Part shown: in pieces, positions 4,945 to 10,261 of the stretch | Layout: the number at the start of each line of letters is the position of its first letter | Position numbering within the stretch: position 1 is the stretch's first letter | From: Spirochaetota bacterium | GTDB taxonomy: Bacteria > Spirochaetota > UBA4802 > UBA5368 | Reading direction: 5' to 3' | Assembly: GCA_017998475.1 (NCBI GenBank) | Contig: JAGODA010000095.1 | Location: 1 to 10,261, forward strand | DNA length: 10,261 bases | The notes under the pieces: model-generated | What the model saw: the letters and a program-made list of their open reading frames with translations, nothing else | What the model was told of the DNA's origin: nothing | Databases searched by the model: none | Translations under genes and position numbers: made by a program

Positions 4945-6352
4945 TCGCCCTTGACGCGGCGAGCGCCGCCGTCACGCACACCGCGAAACCCACGGCCACG
5001 TACCACAGCCAGAAGACCGCGGTGAAAGCCATGGCCATCACCACCGCCGCGACGCCGGCGAAGACACCGAGGAGCGCCGCGCGCGCGTCCACCCCGCGCG
5101 CGAATCTGCCCAGGAGGAATATCCCCAGCACCCCGCCGTAGGTGACCGAGGAGATCGACAGGCCGACCTCCACAAGGGGATTCTTCGAATCGTGGAAGAG
5201 CACTGAGACGCCGATGATGGCGAGCGTCCAGAAGAGGGCTATGGCGCGCGCCGCGCCGACCTTGGCCCGCTCCGTGAGCGCGCGCTCCTCGAGCCGCAGG
5301 AGGTCCAGCGCCGTGGAGGACGCGAGCGAGTTGATCGACGAGCTGAGCGTCGACATGGCCGCGGCGAAGATGCCGGCGAGCATGAGGCCCCGCAGGCCCG
5401 CCGGCAGATGGTTCACGATGAAGTACGGAACCACCGAGTCGCTCGAGCCGAAAGGCCGCCCCCCCAGCAATACCTTGATGAAAAGCCCGAACAGCAGGAA
5501 GAGCGCGATCTGAACGATAACGACCACGCCGCTTGCCACCATGGCCCGTTTGGCGGAGGCGACGTCGCGGCACGCCAGCACGCGCTGGACCAGGAGGTGG
5601 TCGGTGCCGTGAGAGGCGAAGGAAAGAAATGCCCCGCCGACCACGCCGGTGAGGAGGTTGTACGAACCGAAGAGCTTCGCCGCTCCGCCGCCCAGGCCGG
5701 AGGAAACAAAGGCGAGATCGGCGGACGGGATGAGGGCGAACACCCCGCCGAGGGAAAGCGAGAGCTCATCCATCACGCAGTACGCGCCCAGCGCGACGCA
5801 GAAAAGGTACAGCACGAGCTGGAGGGCGTCGGTCACGATGACGGCGCGTATGCCGCCGTAGAATGTATAGATGAAAGTCGCACCGCCGATGACCGCGAGG
5901 GATACCCGGTAGTCCCAGCCGGTCATCACCGTGAGCGGTATGGCCGTGGCGAAAAGGCGCACGCTGTCGGCGAAGAGGCGCGTGATGTGGAAAATGACCG
6001 AAACCACGCGGCGCGACGCCGGTCCGAAGCGGCGCTGGAGAAACTCGTACACGGTTTCGTATTCTCCCTGAAAGTATTTGGGGAGCAGAAACACGGCCAC
6101 CAGCGCGCGGCCGGCGAGATAGCCGAATGTGACCTGTAAAAAACCCGTACCGCTCGCGTAGGCCAGTCCCGGGATCGAGATGAAGCTGAGGCTGGAGGTT
6201 TCGGTGGCGACGATGGAGAGGCACACCAGGCCCCAGTGCACCGAACGGTTGCCCAGGAAATAATCGCGCACGCTCGAGCCGCCGGAGAAGCGCAGTCCGA
6301 TAATATTTATCAGTACTATGTATACCAGGATTACGGCGATATCGACGGTCAT
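4925..6352 (-). CDS. Sodium:solute symporter (SSS/SSF family)
   Basis: An integral membrane transporter of the solute:sodium symporter family (LeuT fold), with 475 residues and about 13 hydrophobic segments from residue 4 to the C-terminus. Family landmarks are TETSSLSFISIPGLAYASG (50-68) in the first core helices, YTFYGGIRAVIVTDALQ (162-178), SHGTDHLLVQRVLACRD (247-263) and the Na2-site helix MSTLSSSINSLASSTALD (333-350). These cover the regions that bind sodium and the substrate. The substrate cannot be assigned; SSS members take sugars, amino acids, nucleosides, carboxylates or vitamins. The ATG (6352) overlaps the stop of the upstream TetR gene in ATGA, so expression is coupled to that regulator. 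Its 3' end overlaps the convergent regulator gene by 20 bases, leaving no room for a conventional terminator. Confidence 0.92.
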   Translation of the reverse strand: MTVDIAVILVYIVLINIIGLRFSGGSSVRDYFLGNRSVHWGLVCLSIVATETSSLSFISIPGLAYASGTGFLQVTFGYLAGRALVAVFLLPKYFQGEYETVYEFLQRRFGPASRRVVSVIFHITRLFADSVRLFATAIPLTVMTGWDYRVSLAVIGGATFIYTFYGGIRAVIVTDALQLVLYLFCVALGAYCVMDELSLSLGGVFALIPSADLAFVSSGLGGGAAKLFGSYNLLTGVVGGAFLSFASHGTDHLLVQRVLACRDVASAKRAMVASGVVVIVQIALFLLFGLFIKVLLGGRPFGSSDSVVPYFIVNHLPAGLRGLMLAGIFAAAMSTLSSSINSLASSTALDLLRLEERALTERAKVGAARAIALFWTLAIIGVSVLFHDSKNPLVEVGLSISSVTYGGVLGIFLLGRFARGVDARAALLGVFAGVAAVVMAMAFTAVFWLWYVAVGFAVCVTAALAASRAISWGLR

Positions 6353-7005
6353 CGGGCTTTTTTCTGCATCATCTCGATCACCTGGGCCTTTATCCGCCCG
6401 GTGTATTCCGCGTAGTTGAAGGCGGCCCGGTCGAGCACATACTGTATAATCGCGCCCTGTATCAACGAGACGATAACCATGGCGATATAGGGAACGTCGA
6501 CCTTCCGGAAATGGCCATCGCGGATACCCTCGTTTATGATCGCGCTCACCTCTATGCGGAAACTCTCGAAGAGCTTGACGTTCGCCCGGCGGATCCGCTC
6601 GTTGTGGTTGATCTGGGTCCAGAAATCGATGAGCACGTGGAAATAGTCCTTCTCCCGTTCAACCAGGTTGAAGGCCTGGTCGAGGAAGATAGAGAGCTTC
6701 TCGCGGGGATCGTCGGATTTCGCCAGCGCCCGGTTCAGGTAGACGCGCAGGTTGTTGTTCATCTCCTTTAGCAGCGTGAAGAGCAGCTCCTGCTTGTCCT
6801 TGAAATAGTAGTGCACCAGCCCCGTGGAAAGCCCCGCCTCGCGGGCGATGTCCTTGATGGTGAAGTTGTAATAGCCCTTGCGGCTCACCACGCGGTAGGC
6901 CGCGGCGGTAAGCTGCGTGCGGCGAAGGTTGATGATGTCCCTGTTGTTGCGCTGAGCCGGCGCCTTCGCACGCGGCGCGCCCTTGTCGGTCTTTCCCGCG
7001 CTCAC
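6349..7005 (-). CDS. TetR/AcrR-family transcriptional regulator (proximal to symporter)
   Basis: A 218-residue TetR-type repressor. After a basic, Ala/Pro-rich N-terminal tail (1-22), helices 1-3 of the DNA-binding domain are visible. The recognition region FTIKDIAREAGLSTGLVHYY (48-67) is followed by FKDKQELLFTLLKEM (68-82), the standard TetR signature. The C-terminal part (83-218) is helical with hydrophobic and aromatic residues, suited to ligand binding and dimerisation, but it does not identify the ligand. The start is GTG at 7005, overlapping the stop of the preceding TetR gene (GTGA), with a weak GGGGTG upstream. No alternative ATG exists before the DNA-binding domain. Direct coupling to the symporter suggests control of its uptake operon, with the transported compound or a metabolite as effector (inference). 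Confidence 0.93.
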   Translation of the reverse strand: MSAGKTDKGAPRAKAPAQRNNRDIINLRRTQLTAAAYRVVSRKGYYNFTIKDIAREAGLSTGLVHYYFKDKQELLFTLLKEMNNNLRVYLNRALAKSDDPREKLSIFLDQAFNLVEREKDYFHVLIDFWTQINHNERIRRANVKLFESFRIEVSAIINEGIRDGHFRKVDVPYIAMVIVSLIQGAIIQYVLDRAAFNYAEYTGRIKAQVIEMMQKKAR

Positions 7006-7694
7006 TTCCGCACCCCGATCGCGTGTCGTATGAAATCCATCATTCCTTTTATAACGCGCTCGTCGTCCTCGAGCGCGTCCTCGCCTATAAAGGTGCGGAG
7101 GCGCTCCTTGTAATATTCGGAGGTGTACGAAAACTGCATGAGGACGATGATGTTGTCCACGCAGAAGGACGCGACGTGCTCGTCGATTGAGGGGTCCACC
7201 AGCCCCTGCTCTTTCGCCTCGTTGATGTAATGCCGGTAGAACACCGCGGAGATGTTCTCGATCTTGCGTGAGAGCCGCGCCGAGAGATGGGCCAGGCTTT
7301 CGGTCGTGATGTCCTGGTAGAGCTGGACGAAATGCGGATGCGAGCGGGAGTGTTTCTGCGCGACCCGTATGATCGTTTCGAGCTTGTCGAATATGTCGCC
7401 GTTGGAAAGGTCGGCCCCCGCGAACGCCGCCTCGAGCAGTTTGTAGCCCTCGTCCACGATGGTGAGGAAGAGGTGCTCCTTGCTCTGGAAGTAATTGTAC
7501 ATTGAGCCGATGCTGATGCCGGCCTTGCTCGCGATGACGTTTACGTTCGCCCCGTTGAATCCCTTTTCGGCGAATTCCACGGTGGATATTTTTATTATCC
7601 TCTCGCGCTTCTTGTCCGAGATCTTGTCGAATGTGTCCTTGTGGTATTTCCCCGAATTCTCGTCCGGGGTCCGTTTCTTTTTCGCAGCGCTCAT
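7002..7694 (-). CDS. TetR/AcrR-family transcriptional regulator (upstream member of pair)
   Basis: A 230-residue TetR-family protein with a lysine-rich N-terminal extension of about 28 residues. The helix-turn-helix covers about residues 49-69, with VIASKAGISIGSMYNYFQSK (53-72) as the signature, preceded by KISTVEFAEKGFNGANV. It differs in sequence and length from the adjacent TetR, so this is not a recent tandem duplication. The C-terminal domain includes conserved-looking helices with several acidic and aromatic residues; the ligand is unknown. The ATG at 7694 has a strong GAGGAG ribosome site 6 bases upstream. A 77-base gap separates it from the polyprenyl synthase upstream, and a tandem 9-base repeat in that gap may be an operator. 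It is followed by the second TetR with a GTGA overlap. Confidence 0.93.
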   Translation of the reverse strand: MSAAKKKRTPDENSGKYHKDTFDKISDKKRERIIKISTVEFAEKGFNGANVNVIASKAGISIGSMYNYFQSKEHLFLTIVDEGYKLLEAAFAGADLSNGDIFDKLETIIRVAQKHSRSHPHFVQLYQDITTESLAHLSARLSRKIENISAVFYRHYINEAKEQGLVDPSIDEHVASFCVDNIIVLMQFSYTSEYYKERLRTFIGEDALEDDERVIKGMMDFIRHAIGVRK

Positions 7695-7771
7695 TGTTGC
7701 TCCTCTGTTTCGAGTCGGGCCCGCGCCGGTTCAGCGCCCGGGCCGTATATCCGCCGTATATGTGTAATGTA
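7695..7771. promoter_or_regulatory. Short gap before the tetR-tetR-symporter genes, with tandem GCCGTATAT repeat
   Basis: GCCGTATAT occurs at 7742-7750 and again at 7753-7761, an 11-base period close to one helical turn. The copies lie about 50-70 bases upstream of the TetR start codon, a suitable place for an operator or autoregulatory site. A gap this small could also be simply intra-operonic, with the polyprenyl synthase promoter driving all four genes. No clear -35/-10 pair is visible. Confidence 0.3.
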
Positions 7772-8896
7772 TTATTTCAGCGCGCCTATGGCAGCGCACA
7801 ATCCGAGCAGCACGCTCTTTCCCGCGCCGTCGATCGCGAGCGACCGGGTTGCGTTCACGGCTTCGCCGACGAGCCGCCGGTGCATGTCCGCTGCCGCGTC
7901 CAGCGCGCCGCTTTCGCGTATCAGCCTCCGGATTCCGGCCAGGTCAGACGCGGACTTCGCCTTCTTCGTGAAGAGCGACTCGAACCTCTTTCTGTCCGCG
8001 GGCCGCAGGCGCTCCACCGTGTTCTGCACCAGCACCGTCTTCTTGCCCTCCAGTATATCCGAATCGGCCGATTTGCCCATCTCGAGGTTGTCGCCAAAGA
8101 CGCCCAGTATGTCGTCGCGCACCTGGAAGGCATGGCCGAGCGGCAGGGCGAAACGGGCGATGGCGCGACGCTCGCCGGCCGTGGCCGCCCCCGCAAGCGT
8201 ACAGCCCATGAGGAGCGGAAAGTACACGGTGTAGTACGCGGTCTTCATCATGCCGATCTCCCGCGCGGCCGTGTCGCCCGGGCGCAGGGAGCGCGGCAGG
8301 GTGTTGGCGATATCCAGAATCTGCCCCCAGGCCGTACGCTCGTAGGTGTCGGCGAAGAGCCGGAGAAACTTCTCTTTCAGCGACCCTTCGATCCTCGCGC
8401 CGAGCACCAGACGCAGGGCGTCGCAGAACAGCACGTCGGCCGCCACCAGCGCGACATCGGCCCCGACCCCCTCGTTGATCGTGCCGCCGGAAAAACGCCT
8501 CCGCATCAAGAGGTGAAACGCCTCCCCTCCGCGGCGCACCTCCGAGCGGTCGATGATATCGTCCTGTATGAGCAGGAAGGAGTGCATGAGCTCGAGCGAG
8601 GACGCTATCGCGACGATCTCCCTGAGGGCGGACGCGCCGCCGCCGTACCCCAGGTACGCGGCGATGAGCACGAGCGGGCGGACCCTCTTGCCGGGCCTCA
8701 GACAGTATTCCGCCAGATCCGACCATATGTCCCCCATGAACGGATGTTCGGCGTCCTTTTTTTTGCCGGCGAAGTATTTCTCTATTGACAGGTCGATCCG
8801 CGGGGAATACTTTTCAGCGAACCGGGCGAAATGCCGCGCGTGCGGCTCCGGATTTATCTTCGTCTCTTTCATCGTCTGTAAGGCTGCGGACCTCAT
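7772..8896 (-). CDS. Polyprenyl (short-chain trans-isoprenyl) diphosphate synthase, FPP/GGPP synthase type
   Basis: Condenses isopentenyl diphosphate with allylic diphosphates to make farnesyl- or geranylgeranyl-type diphosphates. Landmarks are GKRVRP (69-74), the first Asp-rich motif DDIID (112-116) with Arg121-Arg122, GQ (191-192), Lys218-Thr219, and FQVRDDILGVFGD (257-269) carrying the second Asp-rich motif. The second motif reads DDILG in place of DDxxD, followed by the DSDILEGKKT segment (278-287), as in many GGPP synthases of the IdsA-like branch. Phe107, five residues before the first motif, is bulky; in characterised enzymes a bulky side chain there limits chain length to about C15-C20, so a short-chain product is inferred. 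The length of 374 residues is slightly long. The start is uncertain: ATG 8896 or ATG 8872 (366 residues), neither with a clear ribosome site. The protein is soluble. It is the first gene of the minus-strand run. Confidence 0.92.
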   Translation of the reverse strand: MRSAALQTMKETKINPEPHARHFARFAEKYSPRIDLSIEKYFAGKKKDAEHPFMGDIWSDLAEYCLRPGKRVRPLVLIAAYLGYGGGASALREIVAIASSLELMHSFLLIQDDIIDRSEVRRGGEAFHLLMRRRFSGGTINEGVGADVALVAADVLFCDALRLVLGARIEGSLKEKFLRLFADTYERTAWGQILDIANTLPRSLRPGDTAAREIGMMKTAYYTVYFPLLMGCTLAGAATAGERRAIARFALPLGHAFQVRDDILGVFGDNLEMGKSADSDILEGKKTVLVQNTVERLRPADRKRFESLFTKKAKSASDLAGIRRLIRESGALDAAADMHRRLVGEAVNATRSLAIDGAGKSVLLGLCAAIGALK

Positions 8897-8920
8897 GCCG
8901 AGCGTGATTACGAAGTGAGG

Positions 8921-8949
8921 AGCTTAAAGCGGGCGCATGATCGTGTCAA
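8921..8949 (-). promoter_or_regulatory. Candidate promoter of the polyprenyl synthase gene
   Basis: On the minus strand a perfect TTGACA (plus bases 8944-8949) is followed by a 17-base spacer and TAAGCT (8921-8926), which keeps the key T, A and final T of the -10 hexamer. Transcription would begin near 8914, giving a leader of about 18 bases before ATG 8896 or about 42 before ATG 8872. Confidence 0.45.
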
Positions 8950-8974
8950 TAGATTTTCTCCGCACGGCCGCCGC

Positions 8975-10261
8975 ATGAAAAACGCGGTATACATCGCGCT
9001 GTCGCTCGCGCTTCTTACGCGCCTCCTGTCCGTCAACGACTACCGGTACGGCCATTTCGTCCCGCCCCTCGACTTCCCGGCGCTCGAAAATTCCGCTAAA
9101 CCGGCCCCCGAAGCGCGCGCTCCCCGGTATCCGGCCGTACTCCTGTTCATCATCGACGGCGCGACGCGCGACAGCCTGTACGATCCCGGCCTGTGCCCGG
9201 AAATCTCGGCCCGCTGGAGGAGTTCGGGCCTCCGCTTTGAAAACGCGCGCGCCATGAAGCCTTCCGTATCCGCGCCGAATTACGCCTCCATCATGACGGG
9301 CGCGCCGGCGCACGTGCACGGCGTCGTCAATAACGATACGCGCTCGCGCGCCGACCGCCACGCGCCGACGGTGTTTCAATCGCTTTCGGAGATAGGACTG
9401 GAGTCGCGCGTCGTGGGATTCGACTGGTACAAGCAGATGTTCGGCCGCCGGGCGCTCTACATACCCGCCGAGTGCTGCGAGCGGGACGACCCGGCCGAGG
9501 TGGCCCGCGCCGTCGAATCCATGATCGGCCACAATGACCTCCCCTTCTTCACGGTGGCGCACTTTCTCTCGCCCGACAACGCGGCGCACGCGACGGGCTC
9601 GAACACCGGCGAACTCTATCGTTCATCCATCAGGACGATCGACTCTCTGCTCGGCGGAATATTCCGCCTGCTCGACCGGACGCTGCCGGGCGCGCTCGTC
9701 ATTGTGGTCTCCGACCACGGCATGAACGTCGACGGCAACCACGGAGGGACCGACGACGCGTCAATGCGCGTTCCTCTCTATCTGCTCTCTCCCTCCCTGC
9801 CTCACGCAAGCGTCTCGCGGACCGTGTATCACGCGGCAATCGCGCCCACGGTGGCGGCCGCCGCTGGCGCCGCGCTTCCGGCCCTCTCCGCGGTCGCCCC
9901 CCTTATGGAAGCGCTCGACGGCCATGGCGCCGCCCGGCTGAAAGAATCGATCGCGCTTCGCGAGCACATGCTTTCCGCCTTCCGCTTCATGCATCCCATC
10001 ATCCCCGCGCCGAAACTCGCCGCGCCCGAGGACGACATTCAGCGCGACGCGCGCCTTACCGCCGCCATCCTGGAGCGACCCGAGCGCTGCAAGGAAACCC
10101 TGCTCCTGTATCAGCGGCTGTTCTTCTCGCTCGCGCTCCTTCTGCTTGCGGCCATGGTCATGCGCGGGCAGACCCCCGGTACCGGAACCCTGCTCCTCGT
10201 CAACGGAACCGTTGTGGCCGCCGCCGGGGTAGCGATGCGCGTTATAAGCTCAGCGTATATC
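8975..10261 (+). CDS. Membrane-anchored alkaline-phosphatase-superfamily phosphodiesterase/phosphotransferase (5' 429 codons, cut by window edge)
   Basis: A metal-dependent hydrolase or transferase of the alkaline phosphatase superfamily, nearest in motif pattern to type I phosphodiesterase/nucleotide pyrophosphatase and to the phosphoethanolamine-transferase group. Likely two-metal ligands and nucleophile are visible: Asp61 in FIIDGATRD, Ser99 followed by Pro101-Asn102 in KPSVSAPNYASIMTG (95-109), Asp201 and His205 in SPDNAAHATG, Asp247-His248 in VVSDHGM, and His256 in NHGG. The nucleophile is Ser where many NPPs use Thr. Residues 3-19 form an N-terminal membrane anchor, so the catalytic domain should lie outside the cytoplasm. 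From about 380 there are two hydrophobic segments (381-396 and 404-422), so a multi-pass C-terminal region has begun and continues past the edge. That catalytic-domain-plus-membrane-domain layout recalls GPI ethanolamine-phosphate transferases, but the substrate is unknown. The start is ATG 8975; no good ribosome site is seen, and an in-frame stop lies just upstream (8939-8941). Confidence 0.85.
   Translation, partial: MKNAVYIALSLALLTRLLSVNDYRYGHFVPPLDFPALENSAKPAPEARAPRYPAVLLFIIDGATRDSLYDPGLCPEISARWRSSGLRFENARAMKPSVSAPNYASIMTGAPAHVHGVVNNDTRSRADRHAPTVFQSLSEIGLESRVVGFDWYKQMFGRRALYIPAECCERDDPAEVARAVESMIGHNDLPFFTVAHFLSPDNAAHATGSNTGELYRSSIRTIDSLLGGIFRLLDRTLPGALVIVVSDHGMNVDGNHGGTDDASMRVPLYLLSPSLPHASVSRTVYHAAIAPTVAAAAGAALPALSAVAPLMEALDGHGAARLKESIALREHMLSAFRFMHPIIPAPKLAAPEDDIQRDARLTAAILERPERCKETLLLYQRLFFSLALLLLAAMVMRGQTPGTGTLLLVNGTVVAAAGVAMRVISSAYI

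Noticed and set aside
6349..7694. The two TetR genes as a recent tandem duplication
   Set aside because: Their sequences share only the family signature and differ throughout the C-terminal domains and N-terminal tails, so they are distinct family members.
7631..8788. Plus-strand open frame (385 codons) opposite the polyprenyl synthase
   Set aside because: It is antisense to a gene with both Asp-rich motifs, and its own translation is Arg/Gln/His-rich without domain features.
8924..9589. Minus-strand open frame (221 codons) opposite the phosphodiesterase
   Set aside because: It overlaps the catalytic domain of a gene with all metal ligands present. Its composition is typical of a shadow frame.

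Overview
The window looks like chromosomal DNA from a GC-rich, Gram-negative-type bacterium with at least partly anaerobic metabolism. The evidence is a ferredoxin-dependent 2-oxoacid oxidoreductase cluster, a lipobox-free secreted protein with a signal peptide, an anti-sigma-type (RsbW-like) ATPase output domain, and dense packing with 4-nt start/stop overlaps. The gene mix would fit an environmental spirochaete or a deltaproteobacterium-like lineage, but nothing here fixes the phylum. There is no tRNA, rRNA, CRISPR array, insertion sequence or phage gene. Apart from one probable dispersed hairpin repeat, the region reads as ordinary vertically inherited chromosome.

Layout. (1) 1-1446, minus strand: a ferredoxin-like subunit, the alpha subunit (VorB type) and the start of the TPP-binding beta subunit of a 2-oxoacid:ferredoxin oxidoreductase, translationally coupled. 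The rest of beta, and probably gamma, lies beyond the left edge. (2) 1447-1843: a gene-free divergent spacer holding a hairpin repeat and possible promoter elements. (3) 1844-2871, plus strand: rimI and engB, a two-gene ribosome-modification and ribosome-assembly operon that may start with a leaderless transcript. (4) 2950-3654, minus strand: an unrecognised secreted protein, separated from engB by a strong GC-rich stem-loop. (5) 3997-4944, plus strand: an unusual two-domain regulator with a receiver domain that has Glu at the phospho-acceptor position, fused to an RsbW/HATPase_c-type domain. (6) 4925-8896, minus strand: a run of polyprenyl synthase, two different TetR regulators and a sodium:solute symporter. 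The last three are joined by GTGA and ATGA overlaps. The symporter and the regulator of (5) converge and share 20 bp at their 3' ends. (7) 8975 to the right edge, plus strand: a membrane-anchored alkaline-phosphatase-superfamily phosphodiesterase/phosphotransferase, divergent from the polyprenyl synthase and cut off by the window edge.

How the genes work together. The VOR-type enzyme links oxidation of branched-chain or other 2-oxoacids to reduced ferredoxin and acyl-CoA. RimI and EngB serve the ribosome. The two TetR proteins most likely control their own operon, including the symporter. The prenyl synthase supplies isoprenoid diphosphates. The neighbouring membrane phosphodiesterase could act on a lipid-linked substrate, but that link is inferred from position only. 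The least conventional gene is the pseudo-receiver/ATPase at 3997-4944. I see no clear multi-gene novel system such as a defence island, secretion system or biosynthetic cluster.
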